Shown here: positions 6,276-11,969 of the stretch, piece after piece
Position numbering within the stretch: position 1 is the first letter of the stretch
Layout: each line of letters begins with the position of its first letter
DNA from: Chloroflexota bacterium
GTDB lineage: Bacteria > Chloroflexota > Dehalococcoidia > SAR202 > UBA826
DNA length: 11,969 nucleotides
Reading direction: 5' to 3'
Assembly: GCA_002696685.1 (NCBI GenBank)
Contig: NZSI01000035.1
Span: 19,036 to 31,004, forward strand
Made by a program: the position numbers and the translations under genes
The notes under the pieces: generated by a model
What the model was told of the DNA's origin: nothing
Seen by the model: only the letters and a program-made list of their open reading frames with translations
Databases searched by the model: none

Positions 6276-7001
6276 TCAATCAAATTTCCTCAAGCGGTGA
6301 GTAACACCATTTTCTGGATCCAAGTCAACAGTTATAGCAGAGAAATTAGACCTGAATATACCTGCGGGAGCTCCAGAATAGAAGGCGGGGACATCTCCTT
6401 GCGACACATCCGTGTAGACATCCCAATGGCCAAGAGCAAGATAGTGGCAACTAAGAGAGGCTATGTCGGAAGGAAATATCAAAGATGATCGTCCACTTCC
6501 AACACCCTTTTCTTCGAAGTGACCGTGGGCCATTCCTACTAGCCACTTGCTCCTAGAAGCCTGTGCCATTCCATTAAGAGGTTTGAACTCAGGACTATGC
6601 TCAACCATAGCTTTGCCCCAAAAATCTATTTCAGGGAATGAGAATAACTCACCTTCATTTCTACTAAATACATAGAGATTAGAGGGTGCGTTTAAAAACA
6701 AATCCCGCTTGTACAAGGAATGTTCATCCATCAAATCATGGTTTCCAGGAAGAATAATCACAGGGATATCTAATTTAGCAAGCTGATCAAAAAAATTACT
6801 GATTACCGAATCTTCAATCCGAGCATTATCAAAAACATCCCCCGCAATTAGCATGTAGTCCGCATTGAAGACATCAGCGGCTCTAACAGTTGATGCAAAA
6901 GCTATTTCAGATATCGGGTGCCCATAAGGGTCACCAAGATGTGTATCTGACGTATGCAAAATGCGGATTTTATGTAAGGGAAGAGACGCCATATACATCA
7001 T
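6276..7001 (-). CDS. SbcD/Mre11-like calcineurin-type metallophosphoesterase
   Basis: A 241-residue phosphoesterase with the ordered motifs of the calcineurin-like fold: SDTHLG (D19, H21), AGDVFD (D55), PGNHD (N87, H88), MAHGHFE (H159, H161) and ALGHWDVY (H192). The wording LHTSDTHLG and GDVFDNARI is closest to SbcD/YhaO-type DNA repair nucleases. However, it is much shorter than SbcD (about 400 residues), has no capping domain and has no SbcC ATPase partner in the window. The final motif is G-H-W-D where most members have G-H-x-H, so D194 would have to replace a metal-binding His. Nuclease, phosphodiesterase or nucleotide phosphatase activity are all possible. The start is uncertain: ATG at 7001, 6998 or 6992, none with a clear ribosome binding site. 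It lies 39 bases after the DsrE-like gene and is out of theme with the catabolic genes around it. Confidence 0.88.
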   Translation of the reverse strand: MMYMASLPLHKIRILHTSDTHLGDPYGHPISEIAFASTVRAADVFNADYMLIAGDVFDNARIEDSVISNFFDQLAKLDIPVIILPGNHDLMDEHSLYKRDLFLNAPSNLYVFSRNEGELFSFPEIDFWGKAMVEHSPEFKPLNGMAQASRSKWLVGMAHGHFEEKGVGSGRSSLIFPSDIASLSCHYLALGHWDVYTDVSQGDVPAFYSGAPAGIFRSNFSAITVDLDPENGVTHRLRKFD

Positions 7002-7040
7002 TATATGTACTTTGGTGTAGCTGATTAATATGGACGTTTT

Positions 7041-7403
7041 CTACAGAGATATCACCTGGTCAGGAGGATTAGGAGCAAGAGCGGCATAAAGATCCGGGAA
7101 ACATCCCACCGACACCCCTTCGGCCACTCCATTAACCTCAGCCTCCCCTGTTTCACCAGTCGCCAAGCCTCTTTGAATTGCGCATTGATCACACATCATT
7201 AGCAGCATTCCTTTTTCTTTAGCGATGGCAGCTAGCCTTTCTCCCTTAGGATCTCCTTCCCGCAACATGAAACAATTATCATCAAAGAAAAATATCCCCA
7301 ATACGTCAACACCATGGGTTCCGGCCTCAAGTTGTGGAAGAATCATGGATCCAACCTTATAATTTGCCGCATTCGGGGTATTTAATATGTACGCAACTTT
7401 CAC
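7041..7403 (-). CDS. DsrE/DsrF-like sulfur-relay family protein with CDQC motif
   Basis: A 120-residue single-domain protein that starts with a beta strand, MKVAYILNTP, and has GVDVLGIFFFDDN, LREGDPKGERLAAIAKEKG, then LLMMCDQCA and ends GCFPDLYAAL. These segments follow the DsrE/DsrF fold, in which a Cys in a central loop carries persulfide. Here C71 and C74 form a C-x-x-C pair, with C44 and C101 as further cysteines, so thiol/disulfide or persulfide chemistry is likely, perhaps for sulfur transfer or as a redox sensor. Start is GTG at 7403 with GAGG seven bases upstream. It follows the biotinyl carrier gene after 56 bases that contain an inverted repeat and a weak promoter-like sequence. Its partner proteins are not visible. 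Confidence 0.8.
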   Translation of the reverse strand: MKVAYILNTPNAANYKVGSMILPQLEAGTHGVDVLGIFFFDDNCFMLREGDPKGERLAAIAKEKGMLLMMCDQCAIQRGLATGETGEAEVNGVAEGVSVGCFPDLYAALAPNPPDQVISL

Positions 7404-7410
7404 TAAGATA

Positions 7411-7414
7411 CCTC
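7411..7414 (-). promoter_or_regulatory. Ribosome binding site deciding a GTG start (DsrE-like gene)
   Basis: On the - strand GAGG lies seven bases before the GTG at 7403-7401. No ATG near the beginning of the conserved first strand competes with it. Confidence 0.5.
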
Positions 7415-7429
7415 TTTCACATATCGTTT

Positions 7430-7457
7430 AATTTAGCTACGAAATATGCTATTTCAA
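7430..7457 (-). promoter_or_regulatory. Weak sigma-70-like promoter candidate upstream of the DsrE-like gene
   Basis: On the - strand, TTGAAA (7457-7452, five of six matches to TTGACA) and TAAATT (7435-7430, four of six to TATAAT) are 16 bases apart. Such matches are common by chance in AT-rich spacers. The location in one of the longer spacers, just before a gene of different theme, gives modest support. Confidence 0.25.
7441..7455. repeat. Perfect 6-base inverted repeat with 3-base loop
   Basis: GAAATA-TGC-TATTTC lies between the biotinyl carrier stop and the DsrE-like start. The stem is AT-rich and has no T-run after it, so it is a poor terminator. Its place between the -35 and -10 elements of the candidate promoter would suit an operator, but no protein can be named. 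Confidence 0.4.
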
Positions 7458-7459
7458 AC

Positions 7460-7681
7460 TCAGTCAGATATAACAAAGATAACTTCCTCCTCGCTCACGT
7501 TTTGGTCCTCTTCTACCCGTACTTCGGATACAGTCCCTGCAACTTCAGAGAAAACCTCATTCTCCATCTTCATCGATTCAACAACCACTAGGAGATCTGC
7601 CTCTACTACGTGATCACCAACCGAAACTAGTACCTCTACAACCCGACCGGTCATCGGGGATTTTACTTCATGGACTGCCAT
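7460..7681 (-). CDS. Stand-alone biotinyl (biotin carboxyl carrier) domain protein
   Basis: A 73-residue protein that is almost entirely one biotinyl/lipoyl domain. The signature ESMKMEN places the biotinylated lysine at K38, with the symmetrical half-domains VKSPMTGRVVEVLVSVGD and AGTVSEVRVEEDQNV on either side. It carries CO2 as carboxybiotin between a biotin carboxylase and the carboxyltransferase encoded at 10096-11697, to which it probably belongs. Typical acetyl-CoA carboxylase BCCPs have a long Pro/Ala-rich N-terminal arm; this one starts directly at the domain, like the short carriers of some acyl-CoA carboxylases and decarboxylases. Start is ATG at 7681 with AAAGGAG eight bases upstream. 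The first CoA-transferase gene upstream ends 25 bases away. A biotin carboxylase and biotin ligase are not in the window. Confidence 0.93.
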   Translation of the reverse strand: MAVHEVKSPMTGRVVEVLVSVGDHVVEADLLVVVESMKMENEVFSEVAGTVSEVRVEEDQNVSEEEVIFVISD

Positions 7682-7706
7682 TCTTAAGACTCCTTTCTTT
7701 CAACGT

Positions 7707-8906
7707 TCACTCCTCAAAATAAACCGCTTCCTTTGAGGCCAGGGCTTCGCAAAAAGATTCTGTATACCCTAATAAATCGGTTAGTATTTCTTTGCTATTA
7801 ACACCAACATTGTTGGTTGGACTCCATTGAGACTTGGGAATCCTATTCCCGGGAATGGAATTCCCATCATATCTTTTCCACCCATATTCTTTCTCTTCAA
7901 GATCAAAAAAGAAATCCCGATCGTTTAGGTGAGGATCCTCCAAGAGTTGAGCGCCACTGCTGACCGTACCAGCCCTGACGCCATTTTCCTGAAGAAGAGA
8001 AACGGCTTCAAATACGTCAAGCCTAGACGTCCATTTTGCTATTGCTCCTTCTATGATCTCCTCATTATCTTGTCTTTGTTCCAAGCTAAACGTTTCTATG
8101 TTATTGAGATCGGGATCACTAACTAAGTCTTTCAAGTTCATCCACTCGTCGTCATTAAAGACACTGATACCAATCCATTGATCTCTTCCCCTGCATCGAA
8201 AAGCACCTTGCGGAGAATATTCTATAGACCTGTTGCCGGAGGGACTGGTGATGTTTTCTGAGCTCGAATATGCTGCAACATACTCGCCAATATTGCACAG
8301 TGGACTTGCTGACAATGCGATGTCTATAAATTGTCCGTGTCCTGTCTTATTCCTCATTCGGAGAGCAGCCATTATTAAAGTTATGGCATTCAGACCCGAG
8401 ACAGGATCACCATAAGCTATACCGGTAGATATTGGCACTCCGTCTCCGTAGCCTATAAGGGAGGGAATACCAGCTACTGCCTCAGCTGTCGTTCCAAACG
8501 CAGGGTACTCAGAATAAGGCCCATTCGCTCCAAAACCAGGCATCGACACAAAAATAATATCTGGTTTAACAGTTTTGAGAACTTCATAATCTATCTTCAA
8601 ATTTCTCATCACTCGGGGCCGGAAGTTCTCAACTATTACGTCAGACTTTCTTACAAGTCCAAGCAATATTTCTCTTCCTTCCTCTATATCCAGCCTGATC
8701 CCAATATTTCTTTTGTTGCGGTTAAGTTTGTGGTTTAGACCGTTGGAACTCAGAAGTTGTACTCTAGGATCACTTATCTTGATTATGTCAGCACCAAAGT
8801 CACCCATCACTCTAGTCGCCAAAGGACCAGCCCAAACTCGAGTTAGGTCAAGAACACGAATATTCGATAGGCTTCCTGAGGAAACAAGGCCCTGAACCAT
8901 ATTCAC
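7707..8906 (-). CDS. Class III (CaiB/BaiF family) CoA-transferase, second of the pair
   Basis: A 399-residue family III CoA-transferase. The N-terminal Rossmann-like part contains IRVLDLTRVWAGPLATRVMGDFGADIIKI and DVIVENFRP. The catalytic Asp, which forms an acyl-anhydride during the CoA transfer, is D167 in TGIAYGDPVSG. The segment TGHGQFIDIALSAS follows, as usual for the family. The enzyme moves CoA between carboxylic acids; donor and acceptor cannot be read here. The start is GTG at 8906, which overlaps the stop of the upstream CoA-transferase by four bases (GTGA) and has GAGG five bases before it; an ATG at 8900 is the alternative. The tight overlap suggests equal expression and perhaps a heteromer, as known for the BbsEF and Chloroflexus SmtAB enzymes. 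Confidence 0.94.
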   Translation of the reverse strand: MNMVQGLVSSGSLSNIRVLDLTRVWAGPLATRVMGDFGADIIKISDPRVQLLSSNGLNHKLNRNKRNIGIRLDIEEGREILLGLVRKSDVIVENFRPRVMRNLKIDYEVLKTVKPDIIFVSMPGFGANGPYSEYPAFGTTAEAVAGIPSLIGYGDGVPISTGIAYGDPVSGLNAITLIMAALRMRNKTGHGQFIDIALSASPLCNIGEYVAAYSSSENITSPSGNRSIEYSPQGAFRCRGRDQWIGISVFNDDEWMNLKDLVSDPDLNNIETFSLEQRQDNEEIIEGAIAKWTSRLDVFEAVSLLQENGVRAGTVSSGAQLLEDPHLNDRDFFFDLEEKEYGWKRYDGNSIPGNRIPKSQWSPTNNVGVNSKEILTDLLGYTESFCEALASKEAVYFEE

Positions 8907-10096
8907 TTAGTCCTCAACACATCTTCAGTATGTTCACCAAGACGCGGTGCCATTCCTATCCTAGGCTTCATCTCCGAAGCAATATATGGATATTTAGGGA
9001 ATGTGACAGTCTGCCCTTTACCAAGCACTTGGTCGTGGAAAATATTTCTGTAGATGAACTGCTCGTCTTTTACTACTTCAGACATATCGAGAATTGGTGC
9101 AGTTGGCAGTCCCCAAATTTCTGAAGTTTCCACAAAGATTTCACGCCGGGTGCGATTCGAAATCCATTCAGTAAGAAGTTCGTCAAGATATTCCGAGTTA
9201 TCAGCTCTTTTTATTCTGGTATCGTAATTTGGGTCATCTATTAGATCTTCCCTACCTATCATTGCGCATAGACGCTCCCATTGATCTTCTGTAGAAATAC
9301 CAAAACAGATGTACCCGTCACTACAAGGCAAAGTAGTTATTCCGTACGATGCAAAAGAGCTCTCCTTCTGCCACTGATTCCCGTTTCTCATCCGAAGAAC
9401 TCCCTCAAAGGTAGTCATTTCCATTGTAAACTGATGCAATGTTGCAAGGGTCTCCAACATAGACATCTCGAGGAATTGCCCAGACCCGCTCCTTTCCCTC
9501 TCCCATAGCGCTATGTGGACCGCAGCACTAGCATTCAAACCGGTCAAATAATCAGGCTGTCTCCCAGGAAGCATCAGAGGTTCCTTACCCCTTTCACCTG
9601 TGAGATACATATATCCGCCCAGAGCCAGCTGGACAAGTGGACTTGACTTCCATCTTGCATACGGACCAGAAAGCCCAAACGGAGTCACTGAAATCTCTAT
9701 AAGCCCTGGATTGGGATCAACGAATCTACTACGCTCGACACCAATATCATCCCTAAGATTTAAATCCCAATCTTCTATAAGAATATCGAACCCCGGCACT
9801 AAAGATTGGAGGTTCTCAAACCCGTTGTTGGATGTCCATTCCAACAGGACGGACTTCTTTCCTTGATTGTTGTATAAGTTAAGAGCGCTATTATCCCCGG
9901 GAGGCAGACCCTCAATAAATGGGCCCACTTCTCTGGTCCAGTCGCCAAGTGGAGGACGCTCAATCTTAACAACTTCAGCACCCAGCGATGCTAGATACCT
10001 ACCACAGTACGGACCGGCAACACCCTCGGATACCTCTAGAACTCTTGTCCCTTCAAGAGGAAGTTGATGACTGTTTCCTTTAGGAATTTTCCCCAT
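8903..10096 (-). CDS. Class III (CaiB/BaiF family) CoA-transferase, first of the pair
   Basis: A 397-residue family III CoA-transferase. It opens with TRVLEVSEGVAGPYCGRYLASLGAEVVKIERP, the family's CoA-binding start. The catalytic Asp is D182 in LPGRQPDYLTGLNAS, and SGSGQFLEMSMLETLA follows. The usual 'V-E-N-F-R-P' segment is changed to IEDWDLNL (about 107-114), so it is clearly diverged from its downstream neighbour. Both copies retain the catalytic Asp, so each could be active alone or together in a heteromer. Start is ATG at 10096, sharing one base with the stop of the carboxyltransferase gene (TAATG) with only AGG nearby, so translation is probably coupled. It presumably supplies or recycles CoA esters for the carboxylase. 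Confidence 0.94.
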   Translation of the reverse strand: MGKIPKGNSHQLPLEGTRVLEVSEGVAGPYCGRYLASLGAEVVKIERPPLGDWTREVGPFIEGLPPGDNSALNLYNNQGKKSVLLEWTSNNGFENLQSLVPGFDILIEDWDLNLRDDIGVERSRFVDPNPGLIEISVTPFGLSGPYARWKSSPLVQLALGGYMYLTGERGKEPLMLPGRQPDYLTGLNASAAVHIALWERERSGSGQFLEMSMLETLATLHQFTMEMTTFEGVLRMRNGNQWQKESSFASYGITTLPCSDGYICFGISTEDQWERLCAMIGREDLIDDPNYDTRIKRADNSEYLDELLTEWISNRTRREIFVETSEIWGLPTAPILDMSEVVKDEQFIYRNIFHDQVLGKGQTVTFPKYPYIASEMKPRIGMAPRLGEHTEDVLRTK

Positions 10097-11697
10097 TATG
10101 GCCTAACAGCCCTCTTAGGCCTCTGTGAAAGTTTGGCCAGCATAGGTTGGGCCAACTTCACAAACTTACATGCTAACCGCCTAGTATCTCTCGGGTCTAT
10201 TAGATCAACCACGTCGCCTTTGTAGGCAGCTCTAAAAGGGGATCTGAGTCTTAGTAACCTATTCTCAATCATCTCCCTGTGTGCTTCCGGATCTTCCGCA
10301 GATTCAATTTCCCTTCTGTAAGCGGCAGCAACACCCCCTTCTATTGGTATCCCACCCCATTCTCCCGCGGGCCAGCCATAACGAAGATTTAATCCATTGG
10401 GATGTCCGAGACTATGTATTGCGTCAGCAGCAACTCCATACGCCTTTCTTACATTGAATTCTACTTTGGGAATTTCGGCCTCTGCGCTAGCAATGAGCGC
10501 TCTCACTCCCCTCCTCATAGTGGCCTTTCTCTCCGCATGGGATCCCAACATAAACCCGGGCATGTCCAGAAATACCACAACCGGCAAATTGAAGGCATCG
10601 CAGAGATCGAGAAAGTGAGTATATTTTTCAGCCGCCCAGCCGTCCATAGCACCTGCGAGAAATCTTGGGTCGCTACCTACGATACCAACGCTGTACCCAT
10701 CCAGTCTTGCAAATCCCGTGATAACAGCCCCTGCCCAATGTCTCCTCATCTCAAAAAAATCACCATTGTCGACAACCAAACTTATAAGTTTACGAGGGTC
10801 ATATGAACGCTTTCGATTAGGTGGAATAATGCTTAGTAATTCTTCAGGTCTCCTATCTGGAGAATCACCAGTTTCCACGCGGTCTGCGACATCGGATGTG
10901 GTATTGGGTAGGTAGGATATAAACTTTTTAATCTGTTCAAAAGCCTCTTCTTCAGTATCGGCAACATTATCAACCTGACCACTGTCATGAACATGCATCC
11001 TGTATCCGCCAAGTTCTTCTTTATTAAGAGTTTCCCCAATCGCACGTCTAACCACAGGAGGTCCAGAGGGGAATATTTGGGATTGCTCCTTTACCATAAC
11101 CGTAAAGTGAGACATTAAAGCGTAAGCTGCCGGAGCCCCTGCAACCGAACCCATTATTCCAGCAGCAACAGGAACTTTTTTTAAAAGTTCCACTCCTTCA
11201 TGCCACTGTGATCCATCCGGAAGTCCCATATGACCTGCCGCCTCATCCGCTTTCGCACTATGCCCAACACCCTCAACCAGCTGCACATATGGAATGCCAT
11301 ATTGCATCGCCAGTGGTTGTGTGAATTGGCGAGAATTTTTCCTGACATTGTGGGGACTACCACCCGAAATCGTGAAATCATCACCTCCAATTGCAACTGG
11401 ACGGCCATCTATTTCTCCAAGCCCCATGACGTAGGCTCCGGGAGTAAATTCTTTCAGATTGCCATCATCGTCAAATTCGGCGGCTCCCACCATTGGTCCA
11501 GCTTCAAGAAAACTACCAGAGTCTAGAATCTTTTCTATCCTTTCCCTGACCGTATATCGGCCCCCACTGTGTTGGCGTTCGATTCGATCCGAACCTCCCA
11601 TTTCGCTGGCAAGTTCCTTAACATACTCGATATCTTCAAGAGCCTTGTCCCAGGGCATTCCAGGCTTCCAGTACTCTCGGTCGTGATCAATTGGCAT
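10096..11697 (-). CDS. Biotin-dependent acyl-CoA carboxyltransferase subunit (PccB/AccD-like)
   Basis: A 533-residue protein with the two crotonase-like domains of the carboxyltransferase family; residues are numbered from the chosen ATG. The N-domain has GRYTVRERIEKILDSGSF (about 46-63), GSVAGAPAA and IFPSGPPVVRRAIGETLNKEELGG (near 208-231), which lines the acyl-CoA site. The C-domain starts around 298 (SYDPRKLI) and has DMPGFMLGSHAERKATMRRG (about 378-397), RKAYGVAADAI (417-427) and GWPAGEWGGIPIEGGVAAAY (441-460). It transfers CO2 from carboxybiotin to an acyl-CoA. RKAYGVAAD replaces the RKAYGGAYD of propionyl-CoA carboxylases, so it is a divergent subfamily and the substrate is open. ATG at 11697 is chosen because AGGTGA lies five bases upstream; GTG at 11706 lies inside that site. 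The carrier is probably the biotinyl protein at 7460-7681. Confidence 0.93.
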   Translation of the reverse strand: MPIDHDREYWKPGMPWDKALEDIEYVKELASEMGGSDRIERQHSGGRYTVRERIEKILDSGSFLEAGPMVGAAEFDDDGNLKEFTPGAYVMGLGEIDGRPVAIGGDDFTISGGSPHNVRKNSRQFTQPLAMQYGIPYVQLVEGVGHSAKADEAAGHMGLPDGSQWHEGVELLKKVPVAAGIMGSVAGAPAAYALMSHFTVMVKEQSQIFPSGPPVVRRAIGETLNKEELGGYRMHVHDSGQVDNVADTEEEAFEQIKKFISYLPNTTSDVADRVETGDSPDRRPEELLSIIPPNRKRSYDPRKLISLVVDNGDFFEMRRHWAGAVITGFARLDGYSVGIVGSDPRFLAGAMDGWAAEKYTHFLDLCDAFNLPVVVFLDMPGFMLGSHAERKATMRRGVRALIASAEAEIPKVEFNVRKAYGVAADAIHSLGHPNGLNLRYGWPAGEWGGIPIEGGVAAAYRREIESAEDPEAHREMIENRLLRLRSPFRAAYKGDVVDLIDPRDTRRLACKFVKLAQPMLAKLSQRPKRAVRP

Positions 11698-11702
11698 ATT
11701 CC

Positions 11703-11708
11703 TCACCT
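11703..11708 (-). promoter_or_regulatory. Ribosome binding site deciding the carboxyltransferase start
   Basis: On the - strand AGGTGA is five bases before ATG at 11697-11695. The GTG at 11706-11704 overlaps it and lacks a site of its own. The arrangement is the same as at the middle SDR gene. Confidence 0.55.
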
Positions 11709-11774
11709 TCTATAATTAAGCATTCGATCGATCGGTTTCTAGGAATCGGATAAACTATAAATCTTTTTTCTCAC

Positions 11775-11969
11775 TTATTGATAATCCCTGTAGATAAAGT
11801 TTGCTAATTGATCAGGTCTATAGGAGTCAAAATATTCTTTGTCCTTTGGTCCCCAATCAGTATCCCAGCCACCTACAGTTTCTTCATCTGCTCCTTGTGA
11901 GCGATCTCTAGCCTTCGCACGTTCGATGGCGAAATCTTGAGGACAGTCAATCCACACACTTATGTCAAA
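11775..11969 (-). CDS. C-terminal fragment of a uridine-kinase-like P-loop kinase (cut by window edge)
   Basis: Only the last 64 residues are visible; the frame is open to the right edge, so the start and the P-loop lie outside. The fragment begins FDISVWIDCPQDFAIERAKARD, a strand followed by a helix with the R-x-x-A-R-D lid residues seen in uridine kinase-like NTPases. It then has GWDTDWGPKDKEYFDSYRP and ends in QLANFIYRDYQ, resembling the 'W..W...E..Y.....P...A' tail of uridine kinase homologues from several bacteria. The role would be phosphorylation of a nucleoside or small molecule. It ends 77 bases before the carboxyltransferase start, in the same direction, and no clear terminator is visible between them, so cotranscription is possible. 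Confidence 0.65.
   Translation of the reverse strand, partial: FDISVWIDCPQDFAIERAKARDRSQGADEETVGGWDTDWGPKDKEYFDSYRPDQLANFIYRDYQ

Noticed and set aside
6276..7001. Complete SbcCD repair nuclease locus
   Set aside because: No SbcC-like ATPase is present and the SbcD cap domain is missing, so a repair operon is not supported.
11725..11734. Palindrome CGATCGATCG upstream of the carboxyltransferase
   Set aside because: It is a short tandem of CGAT that is self-complementary by composition, with no second copy in the other intergenic spacers I read.
11707..11774. Possible promoter for the carboxyltransferase operon
   Set aside because: The best pair I could place (TAGAAA and TAATTA, 17 bases apart) matches the consensus poorly. 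I see AT-rich sequence but no convincing -35/-10.
1..11969. Mobile element, CRISPR array, toxin-antitoxin, phage or RNA gene
   Set aside because: I found no transposase or integrase, no regularly spaced repeats, no tRNA-like cloverleaf in the short spacers and no defence-type genes.

Overview
The window reads as bacterial chromosomal DNA from a catabolism-rich, probably uncultivated lineage. The mix of acyl-CoA dehydrogenase-like, CaiB/BaiF CoA-transferase, SDR, FAH-type, VOC and MBL genes, the DsrE-like protein with its CDQC motif, and the AT-leaning sequence recall marine Dehalococcoidia/SAR202-type Chloroflexota. This taxonomic guess rests on gene style only. No rRNA, tRNA, mobile element or CRISPR array is present. 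Genes are tightly packed and no gene-free stretch reaches 300 bases.

Layout: the left edge holds the C-terminal two thirds of an acyl-CoA dehydrogenase-like flavoprotein on the + strand. Everything else lies on the - strand and converges on it. In transcription order (right to left) the - strand run is: the 3' end of a uridine-kinase-like P-loop kinase (cut by the right edge); a biotin-dependent carboxyltransferase; two class III CoA-transferases; a 73-residue stand-alone biotinyl carrier; a DsrE-like sulfur-relay protein; an SbcD-like metallophosphoesterase; a short five-repeat beta-propeller; a VOC/glyoxalase-fold protein; three consecutive short-chain dehydrogenases; a small cupin; a 2-keto-4-pentenoate hydratase/FAH-family enzyme; and a metallo-beta-lactamase-fold hydrolase with a LACTB2-like C-terminal domain. 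Spacings are from a 4-base overlap to about 70 bases, and most starts have a clear Shine-Dalgarno sequence, including the TTG and GTG starts.

Taken together, the - strand run looks like a degradation gene set. CoA-transferases would activate an organic acid. The carboxyltransferase and biotinyl carrier would carboxylate (or transcarboxylate) an acyl-CoA, with a biotin carboxylase supplied from elsewhere. The NAD-type SDRs would oxidise hydroxyl groups, and the VOC, cupin, hydratase/FAH and MBL enzymes would carry out isomerisation, hydration/C-C cleavage and thioester hydrolysis. The substrate cannot be read from the sequence. The DsrE, SbcD-like and propeller proteins sit in the middle of this run without an obvious metabolic step and may mark a boundary between transcription units; a weak candidate promoter overlapping an inverted repeat lies just upstream of the DsrE gene. 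I see no clear evidence of a wholly new system. The most unusual points are the incomplete carboxylase module coupled to paired CoA-transferases, residue changes in several active sites, and the non-metabolic genes inserted in the run.
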